Assembly: GCA_947503265.1 (NCBI GenBank)
Contig: CANNDC010000003.1
Coordinates: 62,001 to 126,000 of the forward strand
From: an uncultured Alteromonadaceae bacterium
GTDB lineage: Bacteria > Pseudomonadota > Gammaproteobacteria > Enterobacterales > Alteromonadaceae
Reading direction: 5' to 3'
Length of the DNA stretch: 64,000 nt
In this document: positions 8,855-16,927 of the stretch, piece after piece
How the letters are laid out: every line of letters begins with the position of its first letter
Numbering within the stretch: position 1 is the stretch's first letter
Notes under the pieces: generated by a model
Told to the model about the DNA's origin: nothing
The model's database searches: none
The model's input: only the letters and a program-made list of their open reading frames with translations
Translations under genes and position numbers: made by a program

Positions 8855-11340
8855 ACAAAAGTCGTAACATCTTAAGTTTAGCTTGGCTGTTTTATCAACA
8901 AGAAAAAAACTACAAGCACCAGAGATACATGTACTGGATACAAGCGACGTTAATGACGTTTATCGTCACTTTAAGTCTGAGTAGCAATAACATTCAACAA
9001 TTCTTAAAATACAATTTGGATAACTTGCTCGGAGCAGATGTCGTCATTAGTCAATCTCAACGCCTGAATGACACTCAACTTAACAAGCTGAAACAATTAT
9101 CGAGTAAATGGATAGTCACTCAACAAGTATCCACCACACTAACCCACAAAGAACAGTGGCAACAAATTAAACTTAAAGCCGTCAACGCCGACTATCCTCT
9201 GCAAGGTAATTTGCGAATTTCCGATTCGCTTAATGGTGTAGAAAAAGAAGTAGCATCAGGCCCCGAGCAAGGAGAAATTTGGCTGGATTCTCGAGCATTG
9301 AGCAGTTTATCTATAAAGATCGGGGAAACTCTTTTGGTCGCGAATCGGCCTTTGCGGGTCACAAATGTTTTACTACACGAGCCTGACCGATTAATGGAAG
9401 GACACAGTGTGGAAATGCGCGCTTTACTCCATCAAGATGATTTTTCCCAATTCGGATTTGCCATTGATCTCATTCGGTATCGATATCTTGTTGAAGCAGA
9501 CAAACAGCAGACTAATCAACTCATCCAATGGCAAAAACAAGCTCTTCCCGCTGCTCAATTTCACCATAAGCAAGGTGCCCATCCATTGGCATCTTTTTGG
9601 AAACGCACTGAGAACCTAATTGGCTTGGTATCCATTGTGCTTTTTTTCATGGCCGCCATTGCAATTGAACAACTTACTCAAGTTCAAATGAAAAAAGAGC
9701 AATTCTTCTCTGCTGTTTGCTTAAGTTTAGGTGCTTCTAATAAGAGCACGTTAATCATTTCTATAGTCAAGTGGAGTATCAGTTTGCTCTTTATAACGCC
9801 CATAGTTTTAATTGTGTCGGCTGCTTTTCATTGGTTAGTAATTAGCTGGTTAGCAACAACGTTTATGGCGTTAAGCTGGGACTGGCAAATATGGGTTGCG
9901 CTCAAATCTGTCGGTGCAACCAGTCTCTTTTTTGTGATCTTTAGATTGCCCATCTGGTTATCTTTACGAAACGCCTCACTGGCCTATTTGATTAGCAATA
10001 TAAAACCATCCAAGAATCAATGGCTTTCTAAATTGTGTGCGATTCTGGTGTTGTTCATCGTTGCGTTTAGTTATTCAGATAATGCCTTATTAACCGGTAT
10101 GATTTTGACTGCTATCACCGCAAGCGTTGTATTAATCCTCGCTGTCAGCTGGATATCATTGACACTTGCAGAAAGAGGGTCTCAAGGTTTTTCAGGTATC
10201 GCTCCCTTCGCTTTATACATGATGAAACAACGACTAATAACCAAAAGCACGCAAATTCTTGGTGTTGGGCTCTGTGCGTTCTTGCTGCTGTTTACCATTA
10301 TGTTGCTGCGAGATCTCGGCTCCACCATGGCTGACTATCAACGCCAGCACGATGGCAACCTGATGATATCGCAAGCATCGGAAGATCAAATGCGACATGT
10401 CTCGCATTGGGCCAGCACACAAGACATAGACATTCGGCAATCCAAACCCTATTTATTTGCCAAATTAACCGCGGTTAACGACCAATCTTTGGACAAATAT
10501 AACGATTCCCCCAGCGAAAGTTTAGCTACCTTCAAGCGCGCTATTCGATTGCACTGGACTCAAGCCATTCCTAGTAATAATGAGGTAGTAGATGGTCAAT
10601 GGTGGGATTCAGATCCCGACAACTGGCAACAAATTTCTGTAGAACAAGAAGTGATGACGGATTTGGGGTTAGACATTGGTGACAAGATGCGATTCCAAAT
10701 TCACCAACATGTTATTGATTTTTCCATTGTTGCCAGCCATCAATACAAAAGCGGAGCAGGCTCGATTACTTTTTGGGTGCAAATGCCAGCCACTGCGACA
10801 AAACATATAAACGCTCCTCACTATCACATGGCTAGTTTGGAGCTGAAACAGGAACATTGGCCACAGCTCAGTCAATTGTGGCAAGCACACCCTACGCTGC
10901 GAATGATTTCTCTGAAAGAATTAACCGAAAGGTTTGATAAAACCCTCGCAATGGTCACTCAAGTAATCAGTATTTTTTCGGGATTGATCATTGTGTTGGC
11001 TACCATTGTTATTCTGGCATCTATCAGTGCACTTGAAAGCAATGAAAAGAAGAAAAATAGCATCATTTTAAGTTTTGGCCTCACCAAATCTACCTGTCTC
11101 AAACTCAACGCAATAGAGTGGTTGGTCACTGGAGGAATAGCCGCGTTTGGTGCTATTTTTGGCACCTACATCACGGGTTTAATGATGTATCAATCGCAAT
11201 TCTCATTGCCATACAATCCAGACATTTTGTGGCTGTTATCGACGCTACTGGTAATTTTGCTGTTTGTTGCCGGTGTAGGGATAGGCGCCAGCAAAGCCAG
11301 CCTAAAAAGCTCGGTACGACAGCTTTTAGCAGAAAACTAA
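8848..11340 (+). CDS. Large FtsX/YbbP-type ABC permease
   Basis: 830 residues. The N-terminal membrane segment (WIQATLMTFIVTLSLSS) is followed by a periplasmic MacB-PCD-like domain. A first block of membrane helices spans about 255-445, a second periplasmic domain follows, and the C-terminal FtsX domain is at about 705-825 (VISIFSGLIIVLATIVILASISALESNEKKKNSIILSFGLT). The double FtsX layout and size fit the YbbP family, whose substrates are poorly known. It partners the ATPase that it overlaps. An 85-bp gap holding a second TTTCACA box separates it from the exported DJ-1 protein gene. Confidence 0.9.
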   Translation: MLNKSRNILSLAWLFYQQEKNYKHQRYMYWIQATLMTFIVTLSLSSNNIQQFLKYNLDNLLGADVVISQSQRLNDTQLNKLKQLSSKWIVTQQVSTTLTHKEQWQQIKLKAVNADYPLQGNLRISDSLNGVEKEVASGPEQGEIWLDSRALSSLSIKIGETLLVANRPLRVTNVLLHEPDRLMEGHSVEMRALLHQDDFSQFGFAIDLIRYRYLVEADKQQTNQLIQWQKQALPAAQFHHKQGAHPLASFWKRTENLIGLVSIVLFFMAAIAIEQLTQVQMKKEQFFSAVCLSLGASNKSTLIISIVKWSISLLFITPIVLIVSAAFHWLVISWLATTFMALSWDWQIWVALKSVGATSLFFVIFRLPIWLSLRNASLAYLISNIKPSKNQWLSKLCAILVLFIVAFSYSDNALLTGMILTAITASVVLILAVSWISLTLAERGSQGFSGIAPFALYMMKQRLITKSTQILGVGLCAFLLLFTIMLLRDLGSTMADYQRQHDGNLMISQASEDQMRHVSHWASTQDIDIRQSKPYLFAKLTAVNDQSLDKYNDSPSESLATFKRAIRLHWTQAIPSNNEVVDGQWWDSDPDNWQQISVEQEVMTDLGLDIGDKMRFQIHQHVIDFSIVASHQYKSGAGSITFWVQMPATATKHINAPHYHMASLELKQEHWPQLSQLWQAHPTLRMISLKELTERFDKTLAMVTQVISIFSGLIIVLATIVILASISALESNEKKKNSIILSFGLTKSTCLKLNAIEWLVTGGIAAFGAIFGTYITGLMMYQSQFSLPYNPDILWLLSTLLVILLFVAGVGIGASKASLKSSVRQLLAEN

Positions 11341-11366
11341 GCTTATTTCTCATCTCAAGTCTGAAT

Positions 11367-11400
11367 TTTCACATTCGTTTCACAACCAAGTTGCCATGCT
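11367..11400 (+). promoter_or_regulatory. Second response-regulator box plus -10, before the DJ-1 gene
   Basis: TTTCACA-TTCG-TTTCACA at 11367-11384, a 10-bp gap, then CATGCT at 11395-11400 as a -10-like hexamer, 26 bp before ATG 11426. The repeats and spacing are identical to those at 8092. It would drive the DJ-1 gene and, by read-through, the response regulator and kinase genes, giving autoregulation (inference). Confidence 0.75.
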
Positions 11401-11425
11401 ATTGGCAACTTAAAGGAGAAATATA

Positions 11426-12553
11426 ATGAAACAACTAACCCTATTACTAACAAAGCTAGTCATTCTTTCCGCATTGCTATTGTCAACGTTAGCCCAAGCG
11501 AATAACGAACAAGACAAGAAAGTCTTGATGGTGCTAAGTGGCTATGGTCAGCAACAAGGTGAAGAAAGGCCAGGTTATGAGTTCGATGAATTTGCAAAAG
11601 CCTACTTGGTGTTCAAAAACAATCATGTTGAAGTCGATATTGCTAGTCCTCAAGGGGGCCCTATTCTAGCTGACAAATACAATCCTGAAACTGAATATAA
11701 TGCATTAGTTTTAGATGATGCTACCGCTATGTCAAAACTAGAAAACACCTTGGCGATATCCAAAATTAATTCGGCGGATTATCAAGGCATCTTTGTTGTA
11801 GGTGGCAAAGGCGCAATGTTTGATTTGCCCAAAGATTACTCTTTACAACAATTGATCGCAGACGTATATCAACAACAAGGTACTATTGCAGCAGTCTGCC
11901 ACGGTCCAGCGGCATTGGTCGACGTAAAGCTGCAAGATGGCAGTTATTTGGTTGCTAATAAAGCAGTAAATGGATTTACCAATCTAGAAGAACAATTGTT
12001 TGGTAAAAAATGGATTAACCATTTCGAATTTATGCTCGAAGACAAACTGGTAGAGCGTGGCGGTCAATTTCAATCTAGTGATATTATGCTGAATCATGTC
12101 GCAATTGACGGAAAGCTGATTACCGGCCAAAACCCGTCTTCCACAGTCGCAGTGGCCAATGAACTAGTACGATCTTTAGGAATAACACCTAAGCCTATGC
12201 CAGCCTATGAAGATGATCGAACATTGGCACTGGTTGCAAAAGTATTGCAAGATGATCCGTCGGCAGCAAAATCGCTTAGTGCAAACCCAGATAAGTATCA
12301 ACTTCCATTAGCAGGTATGTATGGTTTTTATTATTTGAAAGTTGCAGAAACGGAACAACAACTAACACATGCACTTACCTTAATGACACTAGCTAAAGAA
12401 GCGATTAACAACCCTAGACTAGATATGGAAATCGCCAAAACTCAGCAGAAACTTGGGCATAAAAAACAAGCCGCAGAGACGCTAACCCAATTAATAGCGG
12501 CCAAACCCGATTTCCAACCGGCAATAGACATGCTTGAATCCCTGTCCCTATAA
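11426..12553 (+). CDS. Exported DJ-1/PfpI-family protein with C-terminal helical extension
   Basis: 375 residues. A signal peptide (VILSALLLSTLAQA) predicts export, which is unusual since most DJ-1/PfpI proteins are cytoplasmic. The DJ-1/Hsp31-like domain covers about 30-250: KVLMVLSGYG, VDIASPQGGP, the glycine-rich GIFVVGGKGAMFDL and the nucleophile elbow AAVCHGPAALVD with the expected cysteine. The last 120 residues are TPR-like helices. Family members act as glyoxalase III, deglycase, protease or amidase, and the activity here is open. GGAG precedes ATG 11426. It lies between the ABC permease and the two-component genes and has its own copy of the regulator box. Confidence 0.87.
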   Translation: MKQLTLLLTKLVILSALLLSTLAQANNEQDKKVLMVLSGYGQQQGEERPGYEFDEFAKAYLVFKNNHVEVDIASPQGGPILADKYNPETEYNALVLDDATAMSKLENTLAISKINSADYQGIFVVGGKGAMFDLPKDYSLQQLIADVYQQQGTIAAVCHGPAALVDVKLQDGSYLVANKAVNGFTNLEEQLFGKKWINHFEFMLEDKLVERGGQFQSSDIMLNHVAIDGKLITGQNPSSTVAVANELVRSLGITPKPMPAYEDDRTLALVAKVLQDDPSAAKSLSANPDKYQLPLAGMYGFYYLKVAETEQQLTHALTLMTLAKEAINNPRLDMEIAKTQQKLGHKKQAAETLTQLIAAKPDFQPAIDMLESLSL

Positions 12554-12618
12554 TGTTTGAGCATGTGATGCCTATTACTGTAATAGATAGTGCAAAGTGA
12601 TAAATGAAGGAAACCTAT

Positions 12619-13320
12619 ATGGCAGAGTTCTCTCAATCTCTACATTTACTCTTGGTAGAAGATCAGATAAGTATTGCCAAAAATATCGCCGAGTATATGG
12701 AACAAAAAGGTCATGTACTCGACTTTGCTACCCAAGGTAAACATGGATTGGATTTAGCGCTAGAACAGTTTTATGACTTAATTATTTTGGATTTAAACTT
12801 GCCAATCATGGATGGTCTGCAAGTTTGCCAACAAATCAGAGCCAGCGCCGATCGACATATTCCGATTTTAATGCTGACAGCTAGAGACAGCATCGATGAT
12901 AAGATATCTGGCTTCACATCTGGTGCAGATGACTACCTTACAAAGCCCTTCAACCTTCAAGAACTAGAAGTGCGTTGTCTGGCTCTTTCTCGTCGACAGA
13001 GTTTACAATTGGATAATGTGATTTCGTTGGGGCCGATTAAACTGGACAGAAAACGTCAGCAGGCTTTTCGTGGTGACAAGTTACTCAATTTACATACTAT
13101 GGGTTTCAAGATTTTAAAAATTTTAATGGAAGCATACCCACAAGTAGTGAGCCGTTCTGAGCTAAGTCACAAGCTTTGGCGGGATGCGCCGACCGAGTCT
13201 GATGCGTTGCGGTCACACATTTATCAACTGCGGAATGTTTTAGACAAACCATTTGAAACAGCATTGATTAAAACCATTCACGGTGTCGGTTTCACCTTAG
13301 CGATATCGAAAGAAGACTAA
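12619..13320 (+). CDS. OmpR-family response regulator
   Basis: 233 residues. The receiver domain shows acidic residues in LLLVEDQ, the phosphoacceptor Asp in LIILDLNLPIMDG, Thr in MLTARDS and Lys in YLTKPFN. The winged helix ends in TIHGVGFTLA. I prefer ATG 12619 because AAGGA lies 8 bases before it; an in-frame ATG at 12604 is possible. It begins 65 bp after the DJ-1 gene and is directly followed by its kinase. PhoB/OmpR proteins bind 7-bp direct repeats with an 11-bp period, so it is the natural candidate to bind the three TTTCACA boxes (inference). Confidence 0.93.
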   Translation: MAEFSQSLHLLLVEDQISIAKNIAEYMEQKGHVLDFATQGKHGLDLALEQFYDLIILDLNLPIMDGLQVCQQIRASADRHIPILMLTARDSIDDKISGFTSGADDYLTKPFNLQELEVRCLALSRRQSLQLDNVISLGPIKLDRKRQQAFRGDKLLNLHTMGFKILKILMEAYPQVVSRSELSHKLWRDAPTESDALRSHIYQLRNVLDKPFETALIKTIHGVGFTLAISKED

Positions 13321-14595
13321 ATGAATAGAACAACTCCCAAATTCCATAGTTTAAGTCGCAGAATCATTTTACAGTTCTGCCTTTTCACCATCATCATATG
13401 CGGGGTTCAAGGGTTATTCTCATTTGTGCTCATGTACACACTAGAAGATAGTTTTATCGAAAAAAGTATCTCCCAAGAAGCAGAAACCCTTGTAAATGGA
13501 TATCAGTCAACAGGCAAGTGGCCTACTCCACAAAAGCCAAATATGCAGCTGTATTTCTCTAAACAAAGTTTACCGGAGGACATTAGACAACTCGCTATTG
13601 ATGAACCCCTGAGAAAAGAGTTTTACGGCAGTGATAACCGTCACTATCACTTGCACACCATGGCGCAAGCCAACGATGTCTACTTAGTCGCAGAAGTCAG
13701 TAATGATTTGTTTGTGCGCCCTATTCGACAGGGGGTGATTTACTTTTTGTCGATCAGCGCCTTGGTGTTGACGCTAATAGCGTGTTTGATCGCCTACTTA
13801 ATTGGCAGAAAAACCGTGAGGCCGCTAAAGGAACTCGCTGATTTGGTAGACGGTGTAGCACCAGAAAACATTCCAAAACAATTCGCTCAGCACTATCCCA
13901 ATAATGAAATTGGTATTCTTGCACGCACCCTAGAAGATTCCATGCTGAGAATCAGCCAAGCATTAAATCGAGAGAAAGCCTTCACGCGCGATGTAAGTCA
14001 TGAACTACGAACCCCATTAGCTGTGATTAAAAACGGTATTGAAGTGCAACGCGCCTCTGGTTCGCTAAGTGAAACCGATGGAGAGTTAGTGAATAGAATC
14101 GAAGAAGCCGCTCAGCAAATGCAGCAAACTGTCACAACTCTTTTGGCGCTAGCGCGTGAAGAACACGCCAATGCTGAATTGAAAGAAATACAGTTAATGC
14201 CAATTGTTGAACGAGCGATTTTGGAAAACAGCCATTTATTGGAGGGCAAAGACATCGCCGTCGAAGTAGATGATAATTGCCATGCAAATGTTAAAGCCCA
14301 AGAAGGCATGTTAAAAATCCTGCTAAATAATTTGCTGGGCAACGCCTTTCAATATACCGAGTCAGGAAAAGTGAACATTGAATTTTTGAACAATAGACTA
14401 ATAGTAACGGACACCGGTCCGGGCATAGACGAATCTATTTCAGAACACATAACTGAACCCGCGATAAAGGGAAAGCAAAGCACTGGTTTTGGCTTCGGAC
14501 TATCGATCGTCAAACGTCTTTGTGAACACCAACATTGGCAATTGGACGTAGTAAGTGGTCAAGGCACAAGCGTGTCTGTATTGATTCAATCTTGA
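13321..14595 (+). CDS. Sensor histidine kinase
   Basis: 424 residues. Two membrane helices (about 14-38 and 138-160) enclose a short periplasmic sensor of about 100 residues. A HAMP-like linker follows, then the H-box FTRDVSHELRTPLAVIKNG, N-box ILLNNLLGNAFQYT, G1 VTDTGPGID and G2 GFGFGLSIVKRL. Its ATG starts right after the regulator's TAA, so the pair is coupled. The stimulus is unknown. The ABC permease and exported DJ-1 protein in the same cluster suggest envelope damage, antimicrobial peptides or reactive carbonyls (inference). Confidence 0.93.
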   Translation: MNRTTPKFHSLSRRIILQFCLFTIIICGVQGLFSFVLMYTLEDSFIEKSISQEAETLVNGYQSTGKWPTPQKPNMQLYFSKQSLPEDIRQLAIDEPLRKEFYGSDNRHYHLHTMAQANDVYLVAEVSNDLFVRPIRQGVIYFLSISALVLTLIACLIAYLIGRKTVRPLKELADLVDGVAPENIPKQFAQHYPNNEIGILARTLEDSMLRISQALNREKAFTRDVSHELRTPLAVIKNGIEVQRASGSLSETDGELVNRIEEAAQQMQQTVTTLLALAREEHANAELKEIQLMPIVERAILENSHLLEGKDIAVEVDDNCHANVKAQEGMLKILLNNLLGNAFQYTESGKVNIEFLNNRLIVTDTGPGIDESISEHITEPAIKGKQSTGFGFGLSIVKRLCEHQHWQLDVVSGQGTSVSVLIQS

Positions 14596-14718
14596 ACTGG
14601 CTGTGGTTGTATCATTACCAAATGACACCGTCGCTCTAATCATTGAGCGACTTTGTTCGACTGAGATGGGGTCTAGTGCGGACACACTGACAAAAGACAC
14701 AAGGGCATGCGGGTATTT

Positions 14719-14742
14719 GGTTATTCGGTTATTCGGTTATTC
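14719..14742. repeat. Three tandem copies of GGTTATTC
   Basis: An 8-bp unit, GGTTATTC, repeated three times without interruption after the kinase gene. It opens a repeat-rich stretch around the GIY-YIG gene. No function is evident. Confidence 0.8.
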
Positions 14743-14771
14743 GGACACACTTACACACGTTAATAGAGAGC

Positions 14772-14851
14772 ATTGTCTAAAACATCCTACACGTCATTAC
14801 CGCGAAGTAATTGTTTAAAACACCCACACGTCATTACCGCGAAGGCGGTAA
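14772..14851. repeat. Near-identical 35-bp direct repeat ending in a REP-like palindrome
   Basis: Two copies of about 35 bp (14772-14807 and 14810-14844) share ACACGTCATTACCGCGAAG. The second runs into the palindrome TTACCGC-GAAG-GCGGTAA at 14834-14851. CGTCATTNCCGCG-type palindromes are common dispersed intergenic repeats in proteobacteria. A palindrome with the same ACCGC-N4-GCGGT core lies on the other side of the GIY-YIG gene at 15271-15288. Confidence 0.7.
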
Positions 14852-14884
14852 CCTTCCAATACCCCTGTCAAACTTAAACAAACA

Positions 14885-15175
14885 CTACTTATTTATTTCA
14901 ACATACAAATCTTGCCAGCAAGGATTCAACTCATTGATAAGTCTATTTTTCCAAGCCCGGTTCCATTTTTTGAGTCTTTTCTCGCGCACTATTGCATTCT
15001 CCATATCTTCAAATTTCTCAAAATAAACTAGCTTGTCTAAATTGAATTTTGAACTAAAACCTTTAATTAGCTTGTGTTTGTGCTGGTAAATGCGCTTGAC
15101 TAAATTACTCGTTACACCAATGTAAAGAGTTGTGTTGTGACGGTTTGTAATAATATAAATACACGGTTGTTTCAT
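14885..15175 (-). CDS. GIY-YIG nuclease family protein (UPF0213-like)
   Basis: 96 residues from ATG 15175, which AAGGA precedes at good spacing; longer frames upstream look untranslated. It is the single-domain GIY-YIG protein: CIYIITN, then TTLYIGVTSNLVKRIYQHK with the Tyr-Ile-Gly core and the Arg, and later KLVYFEKFEDMENAIVREKRLKKWNR with the catalytic Glu region. The short chromosomal members have no settled role. The gene is bracketed by matching palindromes at 14834 and 15271 and by tandem repeats, so it may move with, or act on, these repeats (inference). Confidence 0.87.
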   Translation of the reverse strand: MKQPCIYIITNRHNTTLYIGVTSNLVKRIYQHKHKLIKGFSSKFNLDKLVYFEKFEDMENAIVREKRLKKWNRAWKNRLINELNPCWQDLYVEINK

Positions 15176-15270
15176 TGTTGAATTCCTTTTCGATTGCCCC
15201 ATCAGCGTATGTCTATTTGGCAAGAAGGAAAAGGACTGTTTTATTGCACTCAAGAGGAGGGGTTGGGAGT

Positions 15271-15331
15271 TCACCGCCTATGCGGTGAAGACGGGAGGCG
15301 GTGAAGACGGGAGGTGGTGAAGACGGGAGGT
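15271..15331. repeat. REP-like palindrome and 16-bp tandem repeat
   Basis: TCACCGC-CTAT-GCGGTGA at 15271-15288 is a perfect 7-bp-arm palindrome with the same ACCGC/GCGGT core as that at 14834. It overlaps the first of three exact-length 16-bp units (GGTGAAGACGGGAGG plus C or T) at 15284-15331, followed by a decayed fourth. The tract has no long open frame of its own. Confidence 0.75.
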
Positions 15332-15392
15332 GGTGATGATGGTAAGCGATGTTCACGGAACGCGGTGGCGACAGAAGGTGGTTATACTTCAC

Positions 15393-16133
15393 CTACTCTG
15401 TGTTCGTAGGCGAAAATTTGAATTGCGAGAAAGTATCCTTTGATTCCTCATCTATCTCAACGAAAATAGCGAATGTTCCTTGCATGGATAACTTTTGTTG
15501 AAATGGCAGAATTGCGTCGCCTTTATTCTTAAAGCTGATCTGCAAGTTGAAGTCCGTAATCGAGGCGCTAAAAACAGGTGAAAAAGGCTCCAGATTGGTT
15601 ATTTCGATTTGCCGAATAAACTGGAGTTTCTTGTCGTAGGTTAAAACGCCTTGTAGTTTCTGACTAGCTTTCTTACCTAATTTTTCAAGATATACATCAA
15701 ACTGTATTACTAACTCATCTTTACTTTCATCTACTAAAAAAAGCGTGTCTTGTTGTATGAGATCCTTCAAAACCAGATGAATTCCTTTGTTTTCGTCTTT
15801 ACTGGCTGCTTTTTTCTTACTTTCTAAAAATTTCGTTACCTGTTTCTCTGAAGGAACTTGTCCATTGATTTGTATAAGTGACCATTGAGCAGCAAAATTA
15901 TTATTTGGGGTAAATTGCTCAATGCTACTGGTTATTTCACCTTCTTCATTCTCGTAACGAGTCAATCTATAAGACCAATCCGCAAGCGAGGTCTGCTCAA
16001 ATCTATCAAGCGCACCACCAACCAGAGTCTTGATGTCGTTTTCATAGGGCGCAACAATTTCTAGACTTGCAGTTGCTGCTATTGAACAGCAAGATATTCC
16101 AGCTACCAGATACAATACATAGCGATATTTCAT
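15393..16133 (-). CDS. Exported protein of unknown function, predicted member of the two-component regulon
   Basis: 246 residues. I recognise no family. A signal peptide is clear (YLVAGISCCSIAATA), with two cysteines in the hydrophobic core but no convincing lipobox. The mature part is mixed charged and hydrophobic sequence, with repeated beta-strand patterns such as LVIQFDVYLEKLG and ASITDFNLQISFKN, which suggests a periplasmic beta-rich protein. Its promoter carries the same TTTCACA-N4-TTTCACA box, at the same distance to the -10, as the ABC and DJ-1 genes nearby. That ties it to the two-component system at 12.6-14.6 kb. Confidence 0.75.
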   Translation of the reverse strand: MKYRYVLYLVAGISCCSIAATASLEIVAPYENDIKTLVGGALDRFEQTSLADWSYRLTRYENEEGEITSSIEQFTPNNNFAAQWSLIQINGQVPSEKQVTKFLESKKKAASKDENKGIHLVLKDLIQQDTLFLVDESKDELVIQFDVYLEKLGKKASQKLQGVLTYDKKLQFIRQIEITNLEPFSPVFSASITDFNLQISFKNKGDAILPFQQKLSMQGTFAIFVEIDEESKDTFSQFKFSPTNTE

Positions 16134-16165
16134 GTTGATACTTAAACCTAATCAAAGAAAAAGCC

Positions 16166-16199
16166 AGCATAAAATTGTGGCTGTGAAATCATTGTGAAA
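16166..16199 (-). promoter_or_regulatory. Third response-regulator box plus -10, before the exported unknown
   Basis: Read on the minus strand: TTTCACA-ATGA-TTTCACA (16199-16182), a 10-bp gap, then TATGCT (16171-16166), 33 bp before ATG 16133. Repeat sequence, period and spacing match the sites at 8092 and 11367. Confidence 0.75.
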
Positions 16200-16419
16200 T
16201 AACTCCGAAGTTTCAAACAAATTGCTCCTACCAGATCTTCATTGAATACGGTGGGTACAATGGGTAGATGTACAAAAAAATAAGGGACTGTAAGCGATTG
16301 CACGCTCAAATGGCCAATGGCATTGCAAATCTATAGACATACATTCATTAGATGAAGGTGACTAACGTGAAAATCCTTGTCACTATAAGCAATCAATAAT
16401 AAGAAAGTAGGAAGACAAA

Positions 16420-16911
16420 ATGCCAGAAATTACCATTTTAGGCTGGTTTCATACCATCATCGCCATTATCGCGCTTCTAGCCGGTTTCTACACCTTAGCA
16501 AGATACAAAATAATAACACTTGGGCATAAATCGGGCGTTGTATACTTGTTATGCACATTTATCGCAGCCGCAACCGCGTTAATGATTTATAACCAAGGTG
16601 GTTTTGGTCCAGCGCATATTCTTGCAGTATTAACCTTGTTGGCCCTTTTTGCAGGATATCTTGTAACTAAGATATCGTTTTTGTCGAAAATATCAGATTA
16701 CTTTCAAGCGTTTTGCTTCTCAGGAACATTGCTATTTCATATGATCCCAGCCATTACAGATGGTCTTCTGCGCTTGCCAGTGGATGATCCGTATCTAAAA
16801 TCTTTCCATGATCCCTTATTGAAGAAGTTCTACCTTCTTTTCTTGGTATTGTTTGTTATCGGATATATCGCACAGGTGTTCTGGTTGCGAAAGAGAAATT
16901 CACAGGTGTAG
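16420..16911 (+). CDS. Four-helix membrane protein, DUF2306-like
   Basis: 163 residues with about four membrane helices (FHTIIAIIALLAGFYTLA, VVYLLCTFIAAATALMIY, ILAVLTLLALFAGYL, FYLLFLVLFVIGYIAQVFWL). Motifs GHKSGVVYL and GGFGPAHILAVLTL resemble DUF2306 membrane proteins, a family of unknown role. AGGAAGAC precedes ATG 16420. It converges with the exported peptidase gene, with 16 bp between the stops. Confidence 0.7.
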   Translation: MPEITILGWFHTIIAIIALLAGFYTLARYKIITLGHKSGVVYLLCTFIAAATALMIYNQGGFGPAHILAVLTLLALFAGYLVTKISFLSKISDYFQAFCFSGTLLFHMIPAITDGLLRLPVDDPYLKSFHDPLLKKFYLLFLVLFVIGYIAQVFWLRKRNSQV

Positions 16912-16927
16912 TCTGACACATAAAGAA

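Noticed and set aside
14603-15026. Two plus-strand frames over the repeat region and across the GIY-YIG gene
   Set aside because: They cover tandem repeats and the antisense of a clear nuclease gene, with no ribosome site.
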